This document shows, piece after piece, positions 45,498-55,870 of a stretch of DNA of 64,000 bases; within the stretch, counting starts at the first letter, position 1; each line of letters opens with the position of its first letter. This stretch comes from Typhlomys cinereus. Lineage: Eukaryota; Chordata; Mammalia; Rodentia; Platacanthomyidae. Where the stretch lies: contig JALPQD010000834.1 in the NCBI GenBank assembly GCA_023101885.1, positions 124,001 to 188,000 on the forward strand, read 5' to 3'. The notes beneath the pieces are model-generated. The model saw only the letters and a list, made by a program, of their open reading frames with translations. It was not told the origin of the DNA and did not search any database. A program made the position numbers and the translations under genes.

Positions 45498-46240
45498 AGA
45501 AAATGGGCCATGGAACTCAAAAGAAACTTTTCCAGGGATGAAATTGAACTGTCTAACAAATATCTTTTAAAAAGCTCCACACCCCTAGCCGTCAGGGAAA
45601 TGCAAATCAAGACTACCCTGAGATAGCATGTTACCCTGGTCAGGATGGCGAAAATCCACAATACAAACACCACCAAATGCTGGAAAGGATGTGGAGAGAA
45701 AGGAAGTTTCATACATTGCTGGTGAGAATGCAAGCTTATATAACCACTCTAGAGATCAGAATGGTGATTTCTAAAAAGGTTAAGAATTGAAATGCTATAT
45801 GACCCTAGTACATCACTACTACCCCATATGCAGCAATTCCCTACAATAACAACAATACAAACATGTTCATTGCACACTATTTACAATAGCAAAAGTCATG
45901 GAATCAACCCAAATGCCCAACAGTTGACAAATGCATTATGAAAATGTGGTGCATTTATACAATGGAATACTACTCAGTCATCAAAAAAGACTAATTAATG
46001 AAATTTGCAGGCGGCTTAGAAAAAATTATATTGAGTGAAGTATCTCAGACACAGAAAATTAGACACTGCATATATGCCCTAATAAGTAGATCCTAGTTGC
46101 AAACCACTTAATGACATATTCAAAGGTAAATCTCTGTAATGCCCCCCATAATTGCAAAGGATTATATACAGAAGGGAAGGGGAAGGAGGACTTCAAAAGA
46201 AAGGAGATAGGGGAACACTATTCAATAAAGAAATTTGGGG

Positions 46241-46638
46241 TCCCTTTTTTTCACCCCACCCCGCTCCACCTGTCGGGACGCGTACGCGAGATCCAGCCGG
46301 GCCTCACCGCGCGCTCTAGGACCCCAGGTCAGCCCACAGGGACCCGGCTCCGACTCCCGCCATCCAGCCGGAGCCGCGCGGGGGCCGAGGGACGAGGAGG
46401 ACCTCCCCCTGCGCCCGGGCCCCGCCCCAGCTGCCCTCGGGTTAAATAGCTCCACGCCGACGCGCCCATCCTCCGTTTTTTTCACCCCACCCCGCTCCGC
46501 CGGTCGGGACACGCACGCGGTCCACCCAGGCCTCACCCCGCGCCCTAGGTAAGTCCCCGTTCGGGCCCCGCCCACCAGTACCCCAGGCCAAATAATTCAG
46601 TTTAGTGAAATTGAGAGATCTTAAGAGTTAAAATGACA
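46241..46638 (+). promoter_or_regulatory. L1 5' UTR with two CpG-rich monomers
   Basis: The string TTTTTTTCACCCCACCCCGCTCC occurs at 46244-46266 and 46475-46497, giving a tandem unit of about 231 bp. The second unit is cut at about 46549 and joins the sequence leading to ORF1. It is very rich in CG compared with the AT-rich flanks. Tandem promoter monomers are known in mouse L1. A near-consensus splice donor, TAG|GTAAGT, lies at 46546-46554. The family's promoter activity is inferred from this layout, not shown. Confidence 0.85.
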
Positions 46639-46662
46639 ATGCCAAAGTGAAAGTGCAAATCC

Positions 46663-47697
46663 ATGAGAAGCAACACTCAAGTAAACAAATTTCCCACTCA
46701 AGGAATTAATCCCATAATGTTAGACTCCAACAAGAACAAACCCGCAGAAAAAGGCCAAGAAAGCCTGACCCAGGATAAGGACTTTCAAAATATGATCATT
46801 ACCATGTTCAATACTATGAAAGAGGAAATCCGGGAGGAATTACATAATCGAATCAATCGCTTTGAAGAGGAACACAACAGACATCTGGAGGAGTTGAGAA
46901 AAACAGTGCAAGAAACAAAAAGTGGCATAGAGCAGTTAAAACAAACTCAAGCAGAGTTTAAAACTGAGCTAAAAGACAAGTTATCTTCAACCCAGAATGC
47001 CACAGAGAGTCTTATCAACAGAACTAACAAACCAGAAAACAGAATTTCAGACCTTGAAGATAAAGTGGGAGTACTAACCAGCTCAATGGAAGAGGTTGTT
47101 AAAGCCAAAAAGATACTTGAGAGAAATATCCAAGAGATATGGGACACCCTGAAGAAGCCTAACATGCGTATTCATGGAATACCGGAGCAAGAATCTCAAA
47201 ATACCACCCCTGAGGAAATTTTTCAAACGATCATCAAGGAAAACTTTCCTCATCTAAAAAAAGAGAGGCCCATTCATATACAAGAGGCATTCCGCACCCC
47301 AAACAGATACGACCAAACTAGAAGCACACCGCGGCAAATAATAGTTAAAACACTCCACATTCAAGATAAAGAACTGGTGCTGAGAGCTTCAAGGGAGAAA
47401 AAACAAGTCACTTTTAAAGGCAAACCTATTAAAATAACAAATGACTTCTCAGTCGAAACAGTAAAAGCAAGAAGAGCTTGGAGAGACATACTTCAAGTAT
47501 TGAATGAGCAAAAATGTCAACCCAGGCTGATTTACCCTGCAAAACTATCAGTCATGATCGAGGGAGAAAGAAAAATTTTCCAGCACAAAGACAACTTTAA
47601 GGAATACATGGCCACCAAACCAGGCCTTCAAAAAATGCTAGAAATGATACTCAAGCGTGAAGAAAAAAACAGGCATATCCAGGAGAACAGAAGATAA
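46663..47697 (+). CDS. L1 ORF1 protein (RNA-binding chaperone), N-terminally shortened
   Basis: 344 residues in one open frame. L1 ORF1p forms trimers, binds L1 RNA in cis and is needed for retrotransposition. Visible parts: a long charged coiled coil (about residues 45-150, rich in Glu/Lys/Arg), an RRM-like domain beginning near NMRIHGIPEQE (about 165) and the C-terminal domain with RRAWRDILQVLNEQKCQPRLIYPAKLS (about 275-300). The ancestral ATG is at 46639, but codon 4 is TGA (46648-46650); the older copy at 6792 has TCA there. This frame starts at the in-frame Met at 46663, so eight residues are lost. Length is usual for the family. Whether the shorter protein is made is unknown. Confidence 0.85.
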   Translation: MRSNTQVNKFPTQGINPIMLDSNKNKPAEKGQESLTQDKDFQNMIITMFNTMKEEIREELHNRINRFEEEHNRHLEELRKTVQETKSGIEQLKQTQAEFKTELKDKLSSTQNATESLINRTNKPENRISDLEDKVGVLTSSMEEVVKAKKILERNIQEIWDTLKKPNMRIHGIPEQESQNTTPEEIFQTIIKENFPHLKKERPIHIQEAFRTPNRYDQTRSTPRQIIVKTLHIQDKELVLRASREKKQVTFKGKPIKITNDFSVETVKARRAWRDILQVLNEQKCQPRLIYPAKLSVMIEGERKIFQHKDNFKEYMATKPGLQKMLEMILKREEKNRHIQENRR

Positions 47698-47753
47698 ATA
47701 TAACACCATTAAAAGCGAAGCAATATACTTATAAAAGCTACTAAACATAATAA

Positions 47754-48695
47754 ATGTCTGGAATTAACAATAGTTTCTCCATTATAACATTAAATGTTAA
47801 TGGACTTAATTCACCGATCAAGAGACACAGATTACAAACTTGGATTAAAAATCACAATCCATCAATCTGTTGCCTGCAGGAAACCCATCTCACCACAAAA
47901 GATAGGCACGCTCTAAAAATAAAAGGCTGGTCAACAATTCTACAAGCAAATGGAAGCAGAAAACAGGCAGGGGTAGCCATTATGCTATCAGACAAAGTGG
48001 ATTTCAAACTAAAAAAAATTAAAAGAGACAAGGATGGATACTACATTTTAGTCACAGGTACAATTCACCAGGAAGACTTCACAATACTGAACATATATGC
48101 ACCCAATACGGGCCCCTCCACATTCATTAAGAAAACCCTACAGCGTCTAAAGCAAGAAATCAACCCCCAAACGATAATTCTTGGGGACTTCAACACCGCC
48201 CTCTCTACATGGGATAGATCAACAGGTCAAAAGCTTAACAGAGACACTTTGGAACTTAATCAAACCCTGAAAGAAATGGACCTCACAGATCTCTATCGAA
48301 CTTTTCACCCACGCACCAAAGAATACACATTTTTCTCAGCAGCACACGGAACTTTCTCCAAAATAGATCACATATTGGGCCACAAAATGAATCTACACAT
48401 ATACAAGAAAGTTGAAATTCTAACCTGTGCCCTATCAGACCACCACGGCCTAAAGCTGGACATCCACAACACATCAAACAAGAGAAAATACACTAACTCC
48501 TGGAAACTTAACAATATGATGCTGAATGAGAACTGGATTCAGGAAGAAATTAAAAAGGAAATTCAAGATTTCCTGAAAGTGAATGATAACGAAAATACAA
48601 CTTACCAAAATCTCTGGGACACAATGAAAGCTGTTCTAAGAGGTAAGTTCATAGCTCTTAATGCCCACGTCAAAAAATGGAAACATCAGAAATAA
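47754..48695 (+). pseudogene. L1 ORF2 part 1: endonuclease domain
   Basis: 313 residues. Starts 56 bp after the ORF1 stop. L1 endonuclease nicks target DNA at TTTT/AA-like sites to prime reverse transcription. The AP-endonuclease motifs are present: [18 protein letters not shown] (catalytic Glu), ILGDFNTAL (Asp and Asn), FSKIDHILG and [11 protein letters not shown] (Asp-His). The frame ends at HVKKWKHQK, and RT-side sequence continues in the -1 frame from AAAAAATGG (48671-48679), overlapping by 19 bp. The catalytic residues are intact, but the protein would lack the RT. Confidence 0.85.
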
Positions 48696-50116
48696 ACAAC
48701 TTAACAATGCAGCTTAAAGCTTTAGAGAAACTTGAGCAATCTGATCCCAAAAGCAGTAGAAGAGAAGAGATTAGCAAAATAAGGGGAGAAATATCTGAAA
48801 TCGAGATTAAGAAAACGATAGAAAAAATCAACCAATCAAAAAGCTGGTTCTTTGAAAAAATCAACAAGATTGATACACCCCTAGCTAAACTAACCAAAAG
48901 CAAGAGAGAGAAAACCCAAATTAACAAAATTAGAAATGAACATGGAGTTATCACTACTGATACCCAAGAAATCCAGAGAATTATAACATCATATTTCAAA
49001 AACTTATACTCTGTGAAGTTTGACAACACAAAAGAGATGGATGAATTTCTAAGTAAACACAACTTACCTAAATTGAATCAGGAAGTTGTGAATTATTTAA
49101 ATAGTCCTATAACATATAAGGAAATTGAGGAAGTAATCTCGAATCTTCCCACCAAAAAATGTCCTGGACCAGATGGATTCAGCACAGAGTTCTACCAGAC
49201 ATTTAAGGAGTTAATAACACCAATACTCCTTAAACTGTTCCATCAAATAGCAAAGGAAGGAACACTACCAAATTCCTTCTATGAAGCTAATATCGTTTTA
49301 ATCCCAAAACCTAATAAAGATTCACTTAAAAAAGAAAACTATAGGCCGATCTCCCTGATGAACACAGATGCAAAGATTCTCAACAAAGTCTTAGCAAATC
49401 GGATTCAAAAACATATCAAAAAGATCATTCACAGGGACCAAGTAGGCTTCATCCCTGGCACATCAGTTTGGTTCAACATATGCAAATTAATAAATGTAAT
49501 TCATCATGTAAACCAGTCCAAAGTACAAGACCACATGATACTCTCGATAGATGCAGAAAAAGCCTTTGACAAGATCCAACAGCCTTTTATGATCAAAACG
49601 CTAGAGACAGTAGGAATGGAAGGAACCTTCATCAATATAATAAAAGCTCTATACAACAAGCCCACAGCAAGGATTATGCTCAATGGGGAACAAATGGAAG
49701 CATTCCCACTTCGATCAGGAACTAGACAAGGCTGTCCACTCTCACCACTTCTATTCAATATTGTACTTGAAGTGTTAGCTGAAGCCATAAGACAAGAAAG
49801 GGACATAAGAGGGATTCAAATCGGCAAGGAAGAAATCAAGCTATCCCTATTTGCAGATGACATGATCTTATACCTGAGGGATCCCAAAAACTCCACCAGG
49901 AAGCTCCTGGTACTAATTGAGAAGTTCAGCAGGGTGGCAGGATACAAAATAAATGTGCAAAAATCAGAGGCCTTCCTATATGCCCAGAATGAAAGAAGTG
50001 AAAAAGCCTTGAGAGAAACAATCCCATTTACTATAACCCCTAAAAAAATGAAATACCTTGGTATAAACCTAACTAAGGAGGTAAAAGACCTTTACAATGA
50101 AACTTTAAAACCCTAA
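48677..50116 (+). pseudogene. L1 ORF2 part 2: reverse transcriptase domain
   Basis: 479 residues in the -1 frame relative to part 1. It starts at an ATG whose position (METSEINNL) is homologous to internal ORF2 sequence. RT motifs are in order: [65 protein letters not shown], and the catalytic FADD at 49850-49861, then [11 protein letters not shown] one-base deletion in an A run near 50100 (NETLKP, then stop) ends it, while reading continues in another frame. Not able to give a full-length ORF2p. Confidence 0.88.
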
Positions 50117-51415
50117 AGAAAGAAATTGCAGAAGACACCAGAAGGTGGAAAGACCTCCCTTGTTCCTGGATTGGCAGAATCAACATTGTAAAAATGACCA
50201 TCCTACCAAAGGCAATATACAGATTCAATGCTATACCAATCAAAATCCCAAAGCAATTCTTCAAAGAAGATGACCAAATAATCTCAAAGTTCATATGGAG
50301 GCACAAAAGACCCAGGATAGCAAAAACAATCCTGAGTAACAAAAACACAGCTGGAGGTATTACCAAACCTAAGTCTATACTACAAATCCATAGTTATAAA
50401 GACAGCCTGGTACTGGCTCCAAAATAGACACACAGATCAATGGATAAGGATTGAAGACCCAGATATAAGCCCACAAAGTTATAGCCATTTGGTCTTTGAC
50501 AAAGGGGCCCAAAGAATCCAATGGAAAAAGAACAGCATCTTCAACAAATGGTGCTGGCAAAACTGGATCTCCACATGCAGAAAATTAAAGCTGGACCCGT
50601 ACTTGTCACCATGTACAAGACTTAATTCCAAATGGATCAAGGACCTTGATATCAGGCCAGAGACTTTAAAAACCATAGTTGAAAGGATAGGGAACTCCCT
50701 CGAGCTGATTGGGCTAGGCCAACACTTCCTAAACAGACATCCAATGGCACAATCACTGCTACCAACTCTCAACAGTTGGGATCTTGTGAAATTAAAGAGC
50801 TTCTGTTCAGATAAAGAGATTGTCACACGAGCTCAAAGGCAACCCACAGAATGGGAGAAAATCTTCACTAACCACATATCTGACAGAGCTCTACTGTCCA
50901 GAGTGCACAAAGAACTTAGAAAATTAAACTCCAAGGAAAACACTGGCCCAATTAAAAAATGGGCCCTGGAACTTCAAAGAAACTTTACCAGAGATGAAAT
51001 TAAAATGTCTAAAAATTATCTTAAAAAATGCTCCACTTCCTTCGCCATCAGGGAAATGCAAATCAAAACTTCCCTGAGATACCATCTCACCCCGGTCAGG
51101 ATGGCAAAAATCCACAATACAAACAACGACAAATGCTGGAGAGGATGTGGAGAGAGGGGAACTCTCCTACATTGTTGGTGGGAATGCAGGCTCATACAGC
51201 CACTCTGGCGAGCCGTCTGGAGATTCTTAAAGAAATTAAAGATTGAAATGCCATATGACCCTGCTATCCCACTTTTGGGAATAACCCCCCATGCAGCAGA
51301 GGTTCGCCTCGATAGCACAAGCTCGACCATGTTCATAGCAGCACTGTTTACAATAGCAAAGTCATGGAATCAACCTAAATGTCCAACAGTTGACGAGTGG
51401 ATAAGGAAACTGTGA
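50117..51415 (+). pseudogene. L1 ORF2 part 3: thumb/C-terminal region
   Basis: Continues ORF2 in two frames. The first runs to about 50355. A 5-bp deletion there (GGAGGTATTACC joined to AAACC) restores the frame of part 2, which is open from about 50360 to a TGA at 51413-51415. The zinc-knuckle-like CWRGCGERGTLLHCWWEC is at about 51137-51190. Older copies (12850-13024) read past this stop for about 50 residues, so the end is truncated. Confidence 0.88.
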
Positions 51416-52503
51416 TACATCTATACAATGGAGTACTACTCAGCCATCAAAAATGATGAATTACTGGAATTTGGTGGGAAATGAATGTCATTAGAAAGAA
51501 TTATATTAAGTGAAGTATCCCAAACCCAGAAAATTAAGCACCGTATGTACTCCCTAATAGGTGGCTCCTAGTACCAAACTCACCCAGCCCACATTGAGAC
51601 ACTCAAAAGTAAACCTATGTAACACAGTAATTGCAAGGATTATGAACAAGAGAGATGGGTTAGGAGGGCCACACCAGAAACGAGGAGAGAGGAGACCATG
51701 TTACAGCAGAGAAAATAGGCCTCCATCAAGGTCTGCAAGTAATTAATGAGAAACCTGGTTAAGTTCACAGACGTTCTTTCCTGATCTCACCAGAAGGGGA
51801 GGGCATATAGTCTAGCAGATAAAAAGTAATCATTTTGCAAATGGGTGATGGACCCCTCCCTCAGTGAGGTTTCCTACTCTTATTACATCTACCCTTGAAT
51901 GTGCTATTACAACAAGACTCCAGTTTAACAGCTTTTTGTCTCTGGCCAGGGGGTGACATACAGTGCCCAGCAGAATGGAGTGAAGGGAATTGCAGGAGCA
52001 GCAAAACTGCAAAAGATAATCAACAAACCACAATCCAGAACTTCAGAGACTCTATATCAATCACATAGAACTAGGACAGCCTAATATCTCCCCATCCTGG
52101 AGCTCAGGGACATTTGCGGAAGAGGGGGCGGTAAGATTGTAAGAGCAAAAGGATGGGAGGAGCAACGATTTGCAAGATTCTCAACAATAGTTGGGGCCAA
52201 AGCAATCATAATGGGACTTTGCATGCCCTGCGCAATGTCCAGTGCACTGTTGCCCTCATAAAGTCTAGCATCTGTTAAGAGCACCGAGACCCCTGGAGGC
52301 AAGGGATTGACAGCCATAGTAGTGATCTTATGCTTAAGGGGAACAAGAGAAAGGGCTTATGGAAATGCCACTGGGTCCTTATATGTCATCGGAGTGGAGG
52401 ACCCAGTGGAGAGTTAGGCGTACACAATAAAGGACTCTCTGGGAATTGGGGGGGAAGCACTGGGGGAAGGGGAGGGGGAGGAGGGGGGAGGGAGGGAACT
52501 GGT
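51416..52503 (+). mobile_element. L1 3' UTR of the full-length copy
   Basis: Begins with the ORF2 remainder (YIYTMEYY-coding, now after the stop) to about 51570, then the 3' UTR blocks in the same order as other copies, ending in the purine-rich block (52440-52500). The terminal GTACCTGTTAAGTTTGTATG block and the native A-rich end that other copies have are missing; the sequence goes straight from GGAACTGGT into A-rich sequence. Confidence 0.9.
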
Positions 52504-52722
52504 AAAAAAAAATTAAAAAAAAAAGAAAAAAAAAAGAAAGTGTTACAGGAATAAATAAAATATTACTATATATTTTGATTTGGAGATATATATCACATAT
52601 ATAAATATGTACATAACCCTGCCCAATATTTTTGCATAAACTATTTTAGAAAGTCTGGCAGAGACATTTTCTCTTAAACATGTTGGTAACTCCTGAAATA
52701 AATGCAGTTTACTAAAGCAAAA
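52504..52722 (+). other. A-rich tail, 3' transduced DNA and second poly(A)
   Basis: A-rich interrupted tail (52504-52537), then about 180 bp of AT-rich sequence that is not L1 (52540-52718), with AATAAA at 52697-52702 and a short A run before the target repeat at 52723. All of this lies within the target-site duplication, so it moved with the L1. It marks the 3' flank of the source L1. Confidence 0.85.
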
Positions 52723-52734
52723 AAAGAAATTTGG

Positions 52735-53690
52735 CCATGGTCATGAATTGCATGTAAGTAGCAAGACATCTGGTACACCTCACTCTCACTTCCCTTACTG
52801 AGCACTTGGGATTGAACAGGTTTGATCTTCCCAGTCAGGGAGGATAAAGAGACTGGCAGTTAGATGGTAACCAACTGACAAATGGGAGACTGACCTCCCC
52901 TCACTGCTGTGTCCTACTCCTATTCTTCCATCTATCTTTGAGTCTCTTCTTATATTAAGATCTTCATTTAAACAATCTTTTACTTCATTTAAATAATTAG
53001 GATGTAGCCAAGGGCGGTGCAGGAAAAGCAAAACTGAAAACAACAATAAACCATAATTCAGAACACCAAGGACCTTACATTATTCACCCAGAACTATACT
53101 AGCCAAATCTCTCTCCATCCTAAAGCTCGGGAACCTTGCAGAAGAAGGGACAGCAAGATTGTAAGAGCCTAAAGATTGGGAGGACCAAACGATATGTGAG
53201 ATACCCCATGCAAGTCAGGGCTGCAACAGCCAGGATATAGCCACACTGTGATTGGACCTTGGTTGACAGCACAATGGCTGACATGTCAACGACCCCCCAA
53301 AGTTTAGCAGGGATCACAGGGGAGAAGGCTTCACACAGTAGGATACTTAAAGGCAAGGAGTTAAATAGACATAATAGAGCTCTAGAGGGCAGTCCAAGAA
53401 GGAGGCCACAGATTATGCCACGGAGTCCTGAACCCTCACTAGTGTAGATGACTCAGAGGGAAATTTGGCGCCCACATAAACAGTTGCTCTGGAGAATGGA
53501 GAGAGAAAGCAGGAAGCACCAAGAGAGGAAGAGGGGAGGAAAAAGGATAGAGGGAGAGTGGGAAGGGAGAGAGAGTGGAACTCGGGACAACAGGGGAGAA
53601 CAGAGTGGGGAAGGAGAAGAAGGGCGGTACCTATTGAGCTTGTATAACTAGGCAAAAAATGTAATAATAAAAAAATACAATTCTTATAAA
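52735..53690 (+). mobile_element. 3' UTR of the second old L1 (resumed)
   Basis: Continues the old L1 that broke off at 46226-46238. The blocks run in order: GGGATTGAACAGGTTTGATC, CTGGCAGTTAGATGGTAACC, GGATGTAGCCAAGGGCGGTGC, TTGCAGAAGAAGGGACAGC, the purine-rich block near 53540-53625 and the end TATTGAGCTTGTATAACTAGG plus A-rich sequence. Confidence 0.92.
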
Positions 53691-53874
53691 CAGGCAGTGT
53701 AAATTTGGTTAGGTTAAGTTTGTGGAGAGTATATAGTCCTTTTGTATTTCTGTCTTTGTAAGTTATAAAATACTCTGAAATATTGTATTTCTATTTATAG
53801 TTTAGAAATTTTATTTCCTATGCAATTTTTTGTAAAGTGTCCTCCTTTTTTAAAATCTTTGAAGCAATGGAATT
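53691..53874. other. Short stretch without recognised feature
   Basis: AT-rich DNA after the old L1 end. Confidence 0.3.
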
Positions 53875-54100
53875 TTGAAAAAAATTATTTTATTCATTTT
53901 GAGAGAGAAGAAAGAAGGGGCTGTAGAGAAAGAGGGAGAAAGAAAGGTGGAGCATGTGGCATGGCACACGCACAGGTGGAGGTCAGAAACTTTTGGAAGT
54001 CATTTCTCTCCTTCAGCCATGTGGACTTGGGGGATCAAATTCAGGTCTCCAGATTTACACACAGGCACCTTTATCTTATCTCCCCAGAGCCCAAAGTGAT
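53875..54100 (-). repeat. B4-like SINE
   Basis: Antisense phrases: TTTTGAGAGAGAAG with a GA-rich part, GGTGGAGGTCAGAAACTTTTGG, GGACTTGGGGGATCAAATTCAGG and TTTATCTTATCTCCCCAGAGCCC. Typical B4-like body with a head complement. Confidence 0.6.
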
Positions 54101-55185
54101 TTTTCTTTACATCCATTAAGATATTTTATACTGAGACAAGAATGGTCACTCGCTGGGGTACTGGCCTAAATAAAAATTTCAGCCCCGTGTGGTATGGTCC
54201 TGATAGTTTTCATGAGAGTAACATTTATTTCTCTATCTTTTGAAGAAGTAAACAGTTGACAGATGAGTGCTTGGTAGAAAATGCTCCGAACCATTTCTTC
54301 CATTACTGGGCATAGACTCAGCCTCTTCTGTGGTATCTGGCTGTGACTCCTTTTGAATACCAGCTCTTGGGTATCCATTGCTGCACAGTTGGAAAAGAAG
54401 TTATCTTTGCTAAAGTTTTCTTTGATCGTTGCTTGTGATGACCTTAAACATATAAGTGGAGTGTTTGGGGCTCAGGCTGTTCTCCAGGGAGTCATGGTAA
54501 CCTGCTGTGGTCTGTAATGAATCTACCAATGCCATTAACTACACCATGCTTTCTATTTTGGACCCTGGTATGAGTTATAGAAATTGCACTTTTAACAACT
54601 GTCAGAAAGTTCCTCTGGCTTTCAAAGGGTAGCAGATCACCCCACACCATGGAGTCACATCCTGAGAAGCACTGGCTGTCTCTTTAGGTCTGAGTGATGA
54701 AGATGAACGACATGAAGATTAAGGTAGAATTCCAGGGTTAATTCCAAAGCCCCTTTATTTAAGACTCCCACCTCAGCTGTCTCTACCTTCTTGCCGGATT
54801 CTGACTTAACCACACAGCACATCCAGTTCTGCAGGAGCTATCTCATCCCAAAAAACCCACTCCCCCCTCTCTCTGGGTTTGCAGAGTTAGCTAAACACAA
54901 AAACCTGCTTGAAAAAATATTCCTTAATGGCTATTAGCTTGCTTTCACCTTCCTCCAGAATAAAAAGCTGATCAGCCTGCCATTCATGCGGAAGCTGGGC
55001 TGGAGTCCCACTGGTGGATTAAACTTCTCTTTCTTATCAATTTCTGACATTGCTTCCATTAATCCAGGGAAATTCCCATAACAAGACCTCTCTTGAAGGA
55101 CATTGGTGGCCACACACATGGCAGCTCCCATGGAGAACACCAAGTTTTATTTGCAAACAGATTAAATTAGATTTAGAAATACAGT
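54101..55185. other. Stretch without recognised feature
   Basis: About 1.1 kb, mixed composition, with no assigned repeat or exon. Confidence 0.35.
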
Positions 55186-55189
55186 TCCA

Positions 55190-55455
55190 GCCTGGAGAGA
55201 TGGCTCAATGATTAACAGAAGGACCTGAGTTCAGATCCTCGATCCCACACTAGGTGCAAATGGCAGTGACTGCACTTCTGTCTCTGAAAAACCGAGCCTG
55301 GGAAACCAAGCGAAACAGGAAGGAGGTAAAAGCAATCCAGGATGATTCCTGAAGTCACCCTTGGGCCTCCACAGGGACACCCAGTGCCCTCTAATATACA
55401 CACACACACACGCGCACACACACACACAAATAATAATAATAATAATAATAGTAGC
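55190..55455 (+). mobile_element. Old B2-like SINE
   Basis: Sense old-subfamily copy: CCTGGAGAGATGGCTCAATG head (with a small gap before AGAAGGACCTGAG), GAGTTCAGATCC B box, GTAAAAGCAATCCAGGATG body, CA-rich stretch (55397-55427) and a TAA-repeat tail. Confidence 0.87.
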
Positions 55456-55499
55456 AACAAATTATTTTTTTAAAAAAGCTAGAGTTTTATGACTGCTTA

Positions 55500-55870
55500 T
55501 TCCAATTCTCTTCTGCTGCTGTGATAAAATACTCTGAACCAAGCAACCTAAGGGAGAAAAGGTTAATTATTCTGGCTTATAGTTACAGAGGAAATGGTGA
55601 GAAACATGTCACAGCTGGCAGGGAAAGCATGGCCCTGGGGCAGGAAGCAAAATGTTCCAATCTCCAGGCATATCCAGGAGAGAGAGAGAGAGAAGTTATC
55701 CAACTGCAATGCCTGCCCCCCTCCAGTAGTGTACTTCCTCCAGCAAGGTTCTACTTCCTAAATGTTTCACGACCTTCCCAAACAGCGCCACCAGCTAGGG
55801 ATCAGATGTCCAACACACGAACATCTGGGGGAGGCTTCCCGGTCAAACCACAGTTTTGCTGCACACTGCG
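55500..55870 (-). repeat. MaLR-type LTR-like fragment
   Basis: Begins with the CTGCTGCTGTGATAAAATACTC phrase, passes TTATAGTTACAGAGGAAATGG and CTCCAGCAAGG, and ends near GTCCAACACACGAACATCTGGGGGAGGC and CAAACCACAG. This is the complement of a common rodent LTR-like repeat. A copy of the same family is at 57285-57650. Confidence 0.6.

Larger units (their letters stand above)
42785..46226 (+). mobile_element. Second old L1 (5' part), multiply interrupted
   Basis: A 5'-truncated old L1 that begins in the RT domain (AGATGGATTCAGCAC). It holds a 58-bp tandem duplication (42892-42949 and 42950-43007) and a deletion of about 400 bp around 43050, then readable FADD-region sequence and ORF2 to near 46090. 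It contains two short L1 insertions and a SINE. Its 3' UTR starts near 46090, is cut at 46226 by the full-length L1, and continues from 52735. Confidence 0.9.
46239..52722 (+). mobile_element. Nearly full-length L1, inactive
   Basis: Complete order 5' UTR monomers, ORF1, 56-bp spacer, ORF2, 3' UTR, then about 180 bp of transduced DNA. The 12-bp duplication AAAGAAATTTGG is at 46227-46238 and 52723-52734, and the flanks join up as one older L1 3' UTR. It is inactive: a nonsense codon near the ORF1 start, ORF2 frame breaks near 48675, 50100 and 50353, an early stop at 51413-51415 and loss of the last 30 bp of its own 3' end. ORF1 is otherwise open and most ORF2 motifs survive, so it is the youngest large element here. 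Confidence 0.95.

Noticed and set aside
46241..46638. CpG island as a promoter of a host gene
   Set aside because: It consists of tandem L1 5' UTR monomers immediately upstream of L1 ORF1 inside the L1 target duplication, so it belongs to the transposon.
48671..48677. Canonical -1 programmed frameshift heptamer
   Set aside because: The sequence is C AAA AAA T, not X XXY YYZ with a matching first base, and I see no clear downstream stem-loop. Only the shared break is reported, not a proven signal.
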